A DNA stretch of 64,000 nucleotides from contig OU612070.1 of NCBI GenBank assembly GCA_914767715.1, forward strand, positions 4,605,501-4,669,500. Reading direction: 5' to 3'. The notes below the pieces were generated by a model, which was given only the letters and a program-made list of their open reading frames with translations, did no database searches and was not told the origin of the DNA. Shown here one piece after another: positions 1-12,341 of this stretch (position 1 is its first letter; each line of letters begins with the position of its first letter). Position numbers and translations under genes: made by a program. The DNA is from Membranipora membranacea. Lineage: Eukaryota; Bryozoa; Gymnolaemata; Cheilostomatida; Membraniporidae.

Positions 1-472
1 TTTATCAAAACAAAGACATCCATTTCCTTATAGAGGATGGCACCAAGTGGTCAATGACAATGTGCCCTTCTTGTGATTGGACAACAGTTCTAAATGTAAA
101 ACCACAGAGCTGAACTAAAGAATTCAAATGACAAGACTAGATACAAAGTGACAAATCATGTGATTGGTTGATTCTCCCTGGTTGATTGAGGCAGACAATT
201 TTTTACAGATTAAGCATAGCACCCCGGAATTCCTCAAATATACCTGCCAAGTCCTGTGCAATCACATTTTTTGGCAATACGCCCTAAAATTGTGGCAATC
301 TTATCTCTCATTGCATCATTCTGGCAATGAGCGTCAAGATATTCTCATGTGAAATTTCAGACAATTATTCAACACAATTTCCAATAAAGCGAGTGGTTTG
401 AAAACTATTACATCTAGGACGCTACTCAATATCAACTTTCAAATGATGTAATAACACTGTAACACATTGATT

Positions 473-560
473 TAGGAGGTGGCTCAGTTGGTTAGAGCGT
501 CGTTCTTCAGCTTGCATGTGTTGAAGGTCGATGGTTTGAATCTCACTTCAGTCCATTGAC
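473..560 (+). mobile_element. tRNA-derived SINE head
   Basis: The stretch has an internal RNA polymerase III promoter like that of a tRNA. A box A-like TGGCTCAGTTGG lies at 480-491 and a box B-like GGTTTGAATCT at 533-543, about 50 bases apart, as in tRNAs and tRNA-derived SINEs. No cloverleaf with a paired acceptor stem can be drawn, so this is not a functional tRNA. The SINE body probably continues to about 620, where an A-rich run sits. The end is not defined. Confidence 0.6.
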
Positions 561-2140
561 TACTGGGGTTTGTTGGACCCTCAGGTGTGCTCTGACTTGC
601 CTACAAAAAAAAAAGAAAAAATTGGCGCAGACATTGCGGCCACACTGTTAAGGCAGCACCTATGTCATCACCCATTCTTTGGGATGCAGTGATTGACTGA
701 CCTTGCAAATATTTTTTAACCAACATAACATAACAATTTTTTTCAGCTTTGTGGGCTAGTATTGAGCCTAATGGAAGTTTCTTACCCAATAAATTGGTAA
801 AAAAATCCATCTTTCATTACCAGTTAAACATCATATAATACCACCTTTCCCCCAGCCTCCATTTACAACATTGCTATTGAAATCATAGGAAGCAATTTTT
901 TGTCATAAGTGTCACGAGATACCACGCCCTGTATAAATCCCTACTAATCTGCTAAACAAATAAACTCTTAATATGGAAATGTTCATAATTAGTATTTAAC
1001 AGCGCGTCCCTCCCAGCCTTGTCATGTCCGCCACAAAAAGAAATTCTACCATCTTGAAGGATGTATAAGAACAAATATTACGTATCGTTTAATGGTAACT
1101 AAAATATCTGACCAGCTCGGTGAGAAGATAACAGAGCAGGTATTGGAAAAGCTTTTTTAGAGCTCTAGTGTTCTTGGAAGAGTGGGCCCCTGTGTCCAAT
1201 GAACAATAACTGACACAAATTATTTATCGAAAACAGACAAAAGATACCTCTCTCAATGATAGAGAATAGAACGAATCTGTTAATTATTCGTGGTTGCTGT
1301 TGATGAGCAATGCAACATCATCATAGTCTTCTACCTTGATATGGTGCATATTCAGTGATAATGATTGCAATTCATAATGTTTAATATTTACAAATATCTG
1401 ACAAAAGTTGACGGAATGAGGCCTGTCCTTTACAACATGGTATGACATTTCAAGAATCAGGCAAAAAACAATGTTTCAAAAAACATCAATCTCCTCGATT
1501 ACAAAAAATAGTTTCACAATAATGACATACAATCAAGGGATTAAATCCTTATGGAGCAGACAGAATGCGACAAACGGTGACAGGATTTCTATTTCCTGGT
1601 TGTTTCCTTGTTATTCACTCAGTAGAGAATCTTATTCACCAACAAAAAGACAATTACACTGTAATAATCACAACTTTGAGGAAATGGGTGGTTATTTTAA
1701 TGTTCATGGCTCGTAAACTTGCCTTCTGTACTTACTGATGGTTAGCCAATGACATCAACTTCAAAACTTTGTTTCTTAATGGGTAGAGTTTAAGAAAAAT
1801 ATTACTTTTTTGTTGTTTTATGTTTGTATTTGAATCCACCACATAATTTGATAAATTTTCTAAAAAATTCTATTTTATGGTTACCAAGAATCTGTATGGT
1901 TTCAATTATACATTATTGGTTTTTTAATTTTAATTTACTAGATTGAATCTTTACGAGGTTGTATCATTTAGGCTTTCACATGTTTAGCAGTAGGCCTAAT
2001 GATAATGGTTTGCATCAAATTTGCTTATTAGAAAGCAATTACATGCTTTATCCCTGATTTTCAGTTATTTGTATACTCTCCTGTTGGAATTATTGTCCTT
2101 GTATTGCGCTGACTTAATTAAAGGTTTTTGCCGTTCCCAT
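561..2140. other. Gene-free upstream flank of peroxidase copy 1
   Basis: No coding exon is recognisable. The last part (about 1620-2240) is similar to the flank of copy 2 at about 11760-12380, for example the stretch around the words GAGGAAATG at 1678 and 11831. The duplicated unit therefore included upstream sequence as well as the gene. Confidence 0.45.
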
Positions 2141-2148
2141 TAATTTGG

Positions 2149-2155
2149 TTTAAAA
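2149..2155 (+). promoter_or_regulatory. Degenerate TATA-like box of copy 1
   Basis: TTTAAAA occupies the place where copy 2 has TATAAAA, with similar flanks in both (a TTAAT or TAAT word just upstream, ACTG just downstream). It lies about 63 bases before the copy 1 ATG. The change from TATA to TTTA fits relaxed selection on a pseudogene. Confidence 0.4.
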
Positions 2156-2658
2156 ACTGGTAGGGAGGATTGATGTCAGCATTCAGCGTTCTCACCAGGA
2201 CAAAACTACAGCTTATCATGAAGGGTGTTAATCTTTTAATATAAGTTTTCAAGATTTTATAAAAAAATATTGTTTCCGACCCAGTTTAAGTTGAGATAAA
2301 ATGCAAGATTCAATGCCATAGCTTAATTTTGCTTTTGTTACACTTTGCACATGCACTTAATCGTAACGGATGATTTCATCTTGGAATGTGACTAGCTAAG
2401 ATTGCTAAACATTGTAGATAGTCTGACACAGGTCTCATTATCTCACAAATTATCAATTTCTCTTGCAGATTTATATTTGGCCCAATTCTTGCTGTTTATG
2501 GACAGGTATGTTAAGACATATTACACTATCTCTCTTCATAAAACCTGTCGCAGAATTTTTATCAAAAGTAATGTGACAGAAATATTATTTGGTTGAATGG
2601 CTACAGTTGAGTGGTGAACAATTTATTGTTTTGGCTGCTATGTTATCACCCAGCCCCA

Positions 2659-2673
2659 CCCCCCCCCCCCCTC
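2659..2673. repeat. Poly-C tract in intron 2 of copy 1
   Basis: A near-pure run of C interrupted by one A. Similar C runs occur at about 20020-20036 and 34479-34492. They are prone to slippage and to sequencing error. Confidence 0.8.
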
Positions 2674-5600
2674 TGCAAACAGCACTTACTTATACATACT
2701 TATAGTTATTTACAATTTGAAAGATTCATGGCTTGTTATCATAAGATACAGTACCCAACACTTACCTGTGTATTCAATTACATTATTTAAAAATCCTTCA
2801 TCATTGCAGAATCGCAACACAGAGGCTAATCGTATCGAGTCACTAACCAGACAGAATTCTGCGCCTATGGCAGCAGTCAGCAGAGATGAGCTAAGCATTC
2901 TGCGAGGTATGTCTGGGTGGAAGATTTATTTCTCTAAATTAGAAATGCATGTAACTGACTTTTTTTCTCAAGTGACTGCTTAATTGTCTGTGGGTTTCTG
3001 TCACCTTTTCCTGTCAGACCATTTAGATCTGTAAAATATTGCCTGGCCCATGATTTTTAATCCCTTTATGCATATAAATTGAGCCATAGAATGCATTTCC
3101 AAAGTGAGAATGAAATCATTTCACATCAGAAAGGGCCACCACCCCAGACAACCCTCTGCCCTCTCCTAGTGTATAAAGCCTGGTGTAGAAATACCTCATT
3201 ACTAGTTTTCTTATTTATTTCAACAGCTGCTGATGCAGCATTAGCAAATGATCCGGATGAACAGGACTTCAAAAGCCTCTTCAACACCAATACTAACACT
3301 GATGAAATCTCTTCTGAAGCCAACGCCAATGAAGCAGAGCAAGGGATAAACCGACAGATCGCTCTGTCCCAGAGAGGGTCGAATATAAATTTGGTTGGAA
3401 ATAATGGTGGTGGAGAAGCTGGACCACCTGGAGCTGCTGGATGACCCGGTTCAACTGGATTTTCTACTAGGCAGGCTCCTTCTGGGCAAATTGGTCAACC
3501 AGGCCTTGTTTGACAACAGGGATATCTCAAGGTTTGTGAAGTAGGATGTTTAATAGATATTTTAATTGAATTTTCTAGGGTGTTTATTCAGAAATAAAAT
3601 TACCAGTTAATGTTTATTCAGATCGATATTGTTTATTTAGCTCTAACATCATGCTCATTAGTTCTTAGTTACACAATGTCTTCTTTGGAGACCGTCAATT
3701 GTGTAACTGGATAACATCGTCATAGAGTTGACCCTATTTTTATAGAGGACGCCATTCTTACCGCTGATCTCACGGATGATTGTGTGTATGGTGGGGCAAA
3801 TTCTGCGCCATGTACCTCCCAATACAGGGAGCCATCCGGTAGATGTACTAACGTAGTTACTGGAAGAAAGACATGGGGTATGGCTCTCACGCCTTTCACC
3901 AGAAAATTACCTCCACAATACGAGGATAGTAAGTAGGATATAAAGAATAAATTATTTTGTTATCGAATTTGTTGCGATCAATGAATTTCCTGGCAGTTTC
4001 TTCATCATAACTGAACACCAATATATGTATAATATAGTATAGCACCAAGTATATAATAATAGTCATTGGTTTATTCTGAATTCAGACTTCAACAGTCGAC
4101 GAACCACTGGGCACGCCTTGAGGACACTTCTACCTAACCCACATGAGATCACAACCAGAGTGACCACAACTAGTGTCGTGCTGAACAATGCAGGAGCCAG
4201 CGCTCATATCATGCAGTGGGGACAATTTATCGCTCATGAATTCACTCAGATCTCGGAAGTTGAAGGTAAGGATCCGTCATTCAAAAAAATGAATGCATAA
4301 GTTATAATGTTTGAAGTAACTTCGACAGTGGTTGTAAGGTCTGTAAACTGGAAAAGCCAAATCATGCACCTTGGTAAATGGCAAAAGTTAATCTATAGTA
4401 CTACTGATCGCATCTCAGTTCTGGTTCATTTCTCTCTGATGTTTATAGCCACTGTTGCCCGCTGTGCTGATCAGGTAGCTGAATCTGTTTATGGATAGCC
4501 CACTAGTAGACAAATCAGTGATATCCGCAATATGCTGCAAAGAGTAAGAGGCGATGTCTGTATGCCTATAGAAATTTTAATGATCTCATCTACAAAGACG
4601 ATGTCTGCATGACACATGTGAGAGCTAAACCTGCCGCACAGCATCAATGTGTTCCAGGTAGGATTTCATTTATCTTTCACACAGGCACCAGAGAGTTAAT
4701 TACATGCTAAAATGCTACCTGATACTTGCGTATTTTATATTAAATATCTGTCATGCATTGACCAACCCAAAAGGAAAACGAGTTGAGCCAATGACAATCA
4801 TAGCAATGATGTTGTAACATCACCTGTTCTCTGAATTTGCTCATTCAACACTATCAATTCGAAATCATTATTCGTTTTTTTTTTTAGATAAGCGCCAGCA
4901 GTTGAACGCCATAACTCACGTTTTTGATGCATCAGCAGTATATGGAAGCACAACTGCAGAGTTGGTGAAACTTAGACAAGGTTACTCCAGGAGACTAAAA
5001 GAACAGACAGTGCGAGGACGCAGGCTGCCCACTCCGAATTTTGATAGCTGCCCTGCCGCTCTGAGAAATGTAGGACAGTGTCCTTTCCTCGGAGGTGACG
5101 GAAGAATCAACACAACACGTGAGTTACTTCATGATTTAGTGTCTATTATACCTGGAGCAGAAACTTGCTTTATCTTACGCCGGAGGGAACAAACCTATCC
5201 TAGGTTAATGTATCGAAATAGTGATACATAGAAGGCAAAAACTCTCCTGCTAAATGCTAGATTATCAGGGAGTTAAGGTGAGCTTGCACATACATCGTTA
5301 AGTACCATAGACTTAACGATAGTTATTATCAAGTGTATGGTTAGAACCGGCCCTTAACATATACTGACTTCCATATTGGTCAAAATTAGCATTACATACA
5401 ATAACTTGATTTTTTAGCGAATCTTATCTCGGCACATACGGCTTTTGTGATCTGCCATAATGATATTGCTGATGAACTAAAACGAGTCCAGCCAGGATGG
5501 AGTGAAGAGAAAGTCTTTCAGGAAACCAAAAAAATTGTATCAGCTATACAATCTAATATTCACTTCTATGAGTGGCTCCCAATTGTGGTTGGTAGATCAA

Positions 5601-6676
5601 TGATCAGCCGTTACAGCCTAGATCATTACGGAAGACATGACATCCATCCGTGCTGTAAGTAGTTGAAGCTGGTTTAGTTTATAAATTAATTAGTTTACTA
5701 CTTGTTGTATGCCATGACGCAAACCACTTGATTCCGATCAGACCCATCTGCCTTAAGAATTCCTGACTGCATCACTTTGTGGATACGGTGGTGACATGCC
5801 CTGTCAACATCTTTCCCCACTCTCCCAGTTGTCGTATGTCTTCTGTGCTTGATAAGTCTTGAGTCATGTGACTTGCAAATATGGAGTTGTCCCTCATTAA
5901 AGGGGGCGCATGACGGATGAAACCATGAATTTACCTCACCCCAAAATTTTCTTTATTTTTAGAAATGAGATGGCCACAGCAGCTATGAGATTTAGGCACT
6001 CCCTGATCAATGGGATATTTACTCTTGAAAAGGACAATGGGCAAACAGACAGATCCAACAACCTCACTGAAAGGTTCTTTGACAGCGACATTATCTATAG
6101 AGATGGTGAGAAGCTGCAACAGTTCAGTAATAGAGCTGCTGTTCCCTTTTCAGAAGATGGTCTATCATGTTAATTAAAGCATCAGTCAAGCAGAAAATTC
6201 ATAGTCTTCTAAGTTTTAAGGCAACACTGCTTGCAGATCATCTCTGAAATATGGTTGTCTTCATCTTAGCAAAATGACCAACCAAGATTAGTGCCTTCAA
6301 ATCTTGGTTGGCAATGAATTCTTACTTCTGAACCGAACCAAAATGTTATTGGGTCAAACAGATCTTGACACAGTTCTTTTGTGAGCTGCCTATCAACAAA
6401 ACTTTTTCCTCTGGAGTCTTATAAACTTATGTCACAATTTCTTCAGGTGTTAGACAAGCCGCCAAAGGTCTTCACCTTGACAGGCCTTGGATTTTCGACA
6501 AGATCTTCCCCAAGCCAATGAGAGACCAACTATTCAACCAGAGACGAGAAATAGTAACCCTGAATATAAACAGAGGTAGAGACCACGGGCTCGAGTCTTA
6601 CGCTAATTATAGACGAGCATACGGCCTATCCGTACCGACGACATGGGCTGATATGCGCAGAACTCATCCTAATGAT

Positions 6677-7094
6677 GTTGTGACTCAGCTGCAGAGTGTA
6701 TATAGTCGTGTCGGTGATGTTGTGACTCAGCTGCAGAGTGTATATAGTCGTGTCAGTGATGTTGTGACTCAGCTGCAGAGTGTATATAGTCGTGTCGGTG
6801 ATGTTGTGACTCAGCTGCAGAGTGTATATAGTCGTGTCGGTGATGTTGTGACTCAGCTGCAGTGTATATAGTCGTGTCGGTGATGTTGTGACTCAGCAGC
6901 AGAGTGTATATAGTCGTGTCGGTGATGTTGTGACTCAGCTGCAGAGTGTATATAGTCGTGTCGGTGATGTTGTGACTCAGCTGCAGAGTGTATATAGTCG
7001 TGTCGGTGATGTTGTGACTCAGCTGCAGAGTGTATATAGTCGTGTCGGTGATGTTGTGACTCAGCTGCAGAGTGTATATAGTCGTGTCGGTGAT
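6677..7094 (+). repeat. 42-bp tandem repeat inside exon 11 of copy 1 (10 units)
   Basis: Ten head-to-tail units, nine of 42 bp and one (unit 5, 6845-6884) of 40 bp, encode VVTQLQSVYSRVGD over and over. Copies 2 and 3 have this segment once, near the end of the peroxidase fold. The units are almost identical (for example a G-to-A change in unit 2 and CTG to CAG in unit 6), so the expansion is recent. Because the unit is 14 codons, most of the array stays in frame until the 2-base loss in unit 5 creates a TAG. Confidence 0.97.
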
Positions 7095-8499
7095 GTTGAA
7101 CTCTACATTGGAGGTAAATATTGTTATCTTCGCATTGGAGATCAAAACTGTTATTATTTGCCAGCAGGATGTTATTTTTATTGAGTATCATGCTTATTTC
7201 ATAGACATAAACCCACCTTTTATTTGGTAACAACTCTCACATTACTGAATTGATCGTGTTAACCAAGACTCAACAGACAACTGAAAAACTATCCTGGACT
7301 GTGCCACAGCAAGATATGATTAAAAATGGAGGTTATTTGATTGGACATGTAACATCCTGGCAAATAATCAGACAGGTGCAAACTCACTTTTTTCTGTATT
7401 TCTAGGCGTAACAGAGACTCCCCTTACAGGCGCTTTAGTTGGGGAGCTCTTTGCGCACATTCTTTATACTGGTTTGAGAATAATCAGTTCACACCTGGTA
7501 AGGTAACATTACTTTCTCCGCCATTTTTAAGGTATCTGAGAATGTGAAACAAAATGACATACAAAAAATCTTACATTTCTGGGTGAATTCTTTATTTCTA
7601 TTAGATACGTTGCATATACTGCAGTCCTTAGTCATTCGCTTGTATTGATAACCACAACCAAAACTCATCATTCTTGCAAAATGTGTTGTTTAATCCAAGT
7701 GTTCTTCTTGTTGGAAGTGCATGGCTTTGAAAGTAATCTTGTTTTTCAGCTCAACTCGCTGTCATAAAGAGATACAAATATGCCCAGCTGCTATGTGAAG
7801 CTCACGGAATGCCTAGAATTGTGAACCAGGCTTTTTTCCGAGAGAATTTGTAAGTATATTATAGAAATTCATAATGCCAAGTCTCAAAACTAAGCCTAAG
7901 CAAAATTGTTCTACATTATAGTGAGTGCTCTATAATTATTTTATATTTTTCTTTCAACCTTCGATAATTAATCAACTTTTTATTTACTAGTATTTAACTT
8001 GAAGATTTATTACATCATTGACATTTACAGCAATGGTGCTAGGGAGCAGAATTGTAACCAATTCCGAAACTTGACCTCAATCTGTGGAGAGATTCTGGAA
8101 ATTGTGGGTGGAGGGCTGTGGATGAGACGCCATGTTGTGAAGGTATGTGTCATTAGACTTGGGAAAAGAAAAAGTGATCGGTTATTTGCTAACAAATATA
8201 ATGTAGACTAACTTTGACTTATTGGTAGGTATTGGTGATTACCCCTATCATATCACAAACCATATCATTGTAGCAATCAGCCACAAGCTGAACAGTGTCT
8301 GCTGTTTAATTTGTAGGAACAAAGACTATAAGAAGAGTATGTGATGGTGACTGCGCAAGATGTTGTCCTGGCAGCTCCAGCATCAGTCAAAGCTGTAACT
8401 CCTATGGTTTCAACTTCAACTCTGACTTCCTAATAGCTATCATGATGGTCTTATCTCAGATCTGCTTGGGTCAATTCCAACCATCAATGTATCACCTTC

Positions 8500-8800
8500 T
8501 ATCCGGCGAACCACCAGACAACCTACCATACAACCGACCAGGCAAACTACCATACAACCGACCAGGCGACCAACCAGGCAACCAACCAGGCGAACTGCCA
8601 GGCAACCAACCATACAACCAACCAGGCAACCGACCAGGCAACCAACCAGGCGACCAACCAGGCAGCCGACCAGGCAACCTATCAGACTACCTATCAGATT
8701 TCCTTCCAGACAATCTATCAGATTCCCTACCAGACAACCGATAAGACAACCAATCGGACAGCCAATCAGACAACCTGTCAGGCAACCAATAGGAGTTGGG
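8500..8800 (+). repeat. Gly/Pro/Asn-rich 12-bp repeat coding the tail of copy 1
   Basis: Degenerate 12-bp units built on CCAGGCAACCAA run through the last exon and encode tetrapeptides such as PGNQ, PGDQ, PGNR, then SDYL/PDNL variants. The frame is continuous with the rest of exon 15 and stops at TAA 8742-8744. Copy 2 has a shorter Gly-X-Y stretch in the same place, so this tail is an expanded version of the same element. Confidence 0.85.
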
Positions 8801-8943
8801 CTGCCGGAGATTAACACGCTATTTAGGCCAGTTTTCTAACTTGAAAGTTCACAGCTAGACAGAACGCATTTAAATTACAATAACAAAAATTTAGGCTATC
8901 AACACTACAATCAATATCAGAAGATGGCTAGATGTTACTGCTG

Positions 8944-8949
8944 ATTAAA
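8944..8949 (+). terminator. Possible polyadenylation signal of copy 1
   Basis: ATTAAA lies 200 bases after the last-exon stop codon, in T-rich sequence. Inferred from position only. Confidence 0.3.
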
Positions 8950-11900
8950 TTTGATCACATTATTTTCTTTAATTGTTTTTTTATTGCTATACATGTGTCT
9001 TAGTGAGTTGTTGTAACTTTACAATGGATACAAATTTCATTTTTTTTCAAAAAGCAGGATGCAATTCTAATATAATGTACTATAAAGTTCGGAATTTTTA
9101 TTAAGCTCAGTCTTATGCTGTCTGTATTGCACGGTCTCTGTCCTAAGAAAATCTTAAAAAGCTCTTAGGCCCCATCGTGACTCGCCATTCAGCATCTACT
9201 GAAACCTTGCTTCTTCAATGCTCTCCATGCTTCAGAGCCACAGTAATATCTTACTAATAAATGCTCCCTTAATTATGATTAAGCTAGGTTCTTCCTATCG
9301 CATCCCAACTTTCACCTCTCTTGATTGCACTTTGATGAATGCCGAAGCTAATTTTTCAGAAAAAAAACAATCTAAAATTCTAAAAGAACCTAAAAACTGA
9401 TCAGTTCTTTTGCTAAATTTGGAGGGTGTGGCCTTTGTCAGAAAACCATTGTTATTGTAATACATTTGACCATTTCAGGATTGTGTTGCTTCATACCATG
9501 TCTCAGTTTAGTGGTCCTTTATGTTCTTATGGACTGTATGAGTAAATGATGATCACCCAATACAATTCAAAACAAATCTTGATCAAATGTATAAGACAAT
9601 TCTTTTTCCATAAATATTCAATAATATGCAGGGTCAGGGACCTCATCAAATTCACATTTTTCTTTCTAATTACATGATTTGTTGACATTTGGATCTCTTT
9701 TTGTGACAATTGGCTTTGTATATGTCCAGTCTATGACAAGGATGAATAATGGCATTGGATAAGATTAATACCAGGAAATCTGGTTTGCCAGGATAACACT
9801 GGTTGGAAGTCAATATCACAGAAAAAGGATATCCTTACTCTGTTGTCAATATATTATAGCTTTGGCGTTTGATGTCCAGCTCAGAAGAGGCATCTTAGTG
9901 CAGCCTGAAACATTTATTTCGCTCATTCTAAAGTCAGTATGTTAGATTCCATACATACGTGAACTTTGCCTTTGTCTTCATATGTTCCAAATCATGGCAA
10001 TGAGCTCACTGCCTTATTATGACTCATTTGACTTCATTGCCTGACAGCCAAGCAGAAGCCAGAAATATAGGAGCCTGGCAGCAAAGCTGATGGAGTTTGC
10101 TTCCACTGGGAATAATTCACAACCTTTGTCCAAGATTTTCATATTGGCTTTGTCAATTTATTTTCTCACATGACTGTCAGAGATAGTAAGCACAGGGCCA
10201 TGTAAGTTCCATCTGTATAATGGCTTTTTCGCAGACCAGATTATTAGGTCTTGCATCTTGCACTTTTGACTCCAATATGCTGAGCTGTCCAGTGAAGTCA
10301 CACCTCATTCGTCACCATCTACTGTACATCAGCCCCTTTTTGCCTAACACTTTTCATTTTTTGTAATACTTTTCACCACAGAATGGGCAAATGACTATTT
10401 GCCCACTACATAACCCCAGGATTACGTGATCGGCGTACTAGATGGGTACACTGTGTGCGGATCATTAGGTTTTTATGAAGATTGGTGCCTTTTTAAATCT
10501 TTTCCCTTTAAGAGTAAGATATGCCGTGTCCATAATATCTTGCCTCAGTGCTGCCGAAGTAGTGCAAAAAACTTAGCAAGCATTTACTCTCTCATGCTAG
10601 TACTAACTTATAGGCCAATTAATCTCTGGAGCCATAATATCGTCAATGCAGTTTTCTATGAATTATCAGCTTTTTTTCATAATAAGCAAAAGAGAGATAA
10701 CATTGAGCAGGAACTAGACTAGATGATTAAAAGAATTGTGTCTCTAAATAGAAGTATGTTATGAATGTATGCTTGATTTATGTTTTATTAGTTTTTGGAA
10801 AGATAAATGCTAAATCGTTATGACATTGCAGCTGTCAACAACAAACTATTAATAGCCTATGATAACAAAATGGGCGGTACACAAAGTATCAGCATATTTG
10901 GTCATTAGGCTGGATGAAAGAAGTGACATTATCCTCCTCAAATAATCTTTTTGGGGCAGCATAAAATAAATGTACGCCCAACTACTTGAAAAGAATACAC
11001 AGTAGAGGCCAAACTTTCAAGCAAACCCAATCGTTATGAAGGTTTTTTTTATTTGCCATGGACAGGCAGTAGATTCACCGCAGATGTTATGCTCTGGAAC
11101 TGTCAACCAGAGATGCTCCCCTACCCTCAATCCCAATAATCTCTTGTTTATTAGGCATCCACTCATTCTGAACCCAATACTGAATACCACATACCAATAT
11201 TTGCACTTGTATGACAAGGAAACAGGTCATCTATCAAAGAAAATAATAATAGTCAGTTTCAACTCTGATCTGGATTTTGTATATCTGCATAAACCAAAGC
11301 ATTAATATACTTGGTAATACCACAGCAGACACACAATTATTGTGTTTTTATGGATAAGTACACCTCAGATCAAAGATAATAATCTAGGATGGTACTCTAA
11401 AATCGAAGGAATTACACCATGAAAAATACCTTTGACAATTGTTAAATATACAATTAGTGAAAATAACAACCTTGTGAACATTATACTAGACCAAGTAAAA
11501 AGTAAGTAACATAGTAAGTAAAAAGTAAAAGTAACATTGGCTTCAAAGAGGCAAATTATAAACGAATAAACAAGTGTTCAAGGGTTTGCCAGGAACTCAT
11601 TCAAGGAACTCCAAATAAATTTAGTTGCATGAATAAGAGCGTGCCAGGTCAGGTCACTAAATTTGATAGTTTCGTATAATTTCACCTCATAGGGTAAATG
11701 AGGAACCAATGACTGATATAGAACTCTGTTGATTAATTCTTTTTCCTTGTCTTTTTCCTTGTTACTGACCTACAGCATGCTCTTTATTCACCAATACCTA
11801 AACACCTGATCCTAAATTACAAGGAACTTAGAGGAAATGCGTGGCTATTTTCACTTCCATGGTTCAATCACTATGTCTCAATAAGGAGTAAGCTAGTGAC

Positions 11901-12240
11901 AATGTAGCTGGCTCCTGTAATTTACCACATGTTTGATTAATGTTCTTAAAAATACTCTCATGTCTTATGCCAAAGAATGCATGGGTTCAGGGGTGGATAC
12001 CAATTAAATGGAAGTAGTTTTCAAATATGTCATCTTTATATTGTAATCATTTAGTTATGTATTTATCATTCTGGTACATTTTAAGCGCCATTGATCTGTT
12101 ATATATAGTTGTATATATATTTGTTTGAACTTTGTTCACAAAGTAATATCATACCTTCACCCCACAGCTGAGCAATTAATTTTATACACCCCTGACAGGA
12201 TTACCTCACCAGAGTTGCGTGACCAAACCAGCACGAATAT
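8950..12240. other. Intergenic region between copies 1 and 2
   Basis: About 3.3 kb of AT-rich sequence. Open frames are short and show no recognisable domain. I see no clear transposon ends. The last 500 bases are similar to the upstream flank of copy 1. Confidence 0.5.
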
Positions 12241-12269
12241 GAGGCAATTCTGTTTCCTCATTAATAGGG

Positions 12270-12276
12270 TATAAAA
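12270..12276 (+). promoter_or_regulatory. TATA box of peroxidase copy 2
   Basis: TATAAAA lies 66 bases before the ATG at 12342. A start site about 30 bases downstream would fall near 12300, at the AGCATTCACCATTC block, which is shared with copy 3. Confidence 0.6.
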
Positions 12277-12341
12277 ACTGATGGGGGAATCTATTCCAGC
12301 ATTCACCATTCATATCAGGGTAATTCTACACACAGATCAAC

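Larger units (their letters stand above)
2218..8744 (+). pseudogene. Collagen-like animal haem peroxidase, copy 1 (decaying)
   Basis: All 15 exons can be placed by similarity to copies 2 and 3: 2218-2240, 2469-2505, 2810-2906, 3227-3531, 3748-3928, 4086-4265, 4449-4657, 4888-5118, 5418-5654, 5963-6105, 6447-7113, 7406-7497, 7750-7849, 8031-8142 and 8317-8744. Peroxidase signatures remain: QWGQFIAHEFT (distal His), FDASAVYGS, GGDGRINTT, RFRHSLI (proximal His) and NINRGRDHG. Lesions seen: the intron 1 donor is AT instead of GT (2241); in-frame TGA at 3442 and 3511 plus a lost base in exon 4; TAG at 4496 and a lost base near 4573 in exon 7; a 10-base loss at the end of exon 9; a 2-base loss in repeat copy 5 of exon 11, giving TAG at 6869; a 34-base loss in exon 12; one base lost near 8062 in exon 14. 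It cannot make a full peroxidase. It is closer to copy 3 than to copy 2 in exon 11 and in the start of exon 15. Confidence 0.9.

Noticed and set aside
3442-3513. TGA codons in exon 4 of copy 1 as selenocysteine codons
   Set aside because: They replace ordinary positions in a Gly-X-Y tract and occur with frameshifts and a TAG elsewhere. Decay is simpler.
6753-7233. Minus-strand ORFs of 126 and 130 codons with repeated HHRHDYIHSAAES and NITDTTIYTLQLS words
   Set aside because: They are the complement of the 42-bp repeat in exon 11. A 42-bp period keeps all frames open, so their length has no coding meaning.
8440-8817. Minus-strand ORF of 125 codons rich in GCLVGCLIG
   Set aside because: It is the complement of the 12-bp repeat in the tail exon of copy 1. 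The plus frame is continuous with exon 15.
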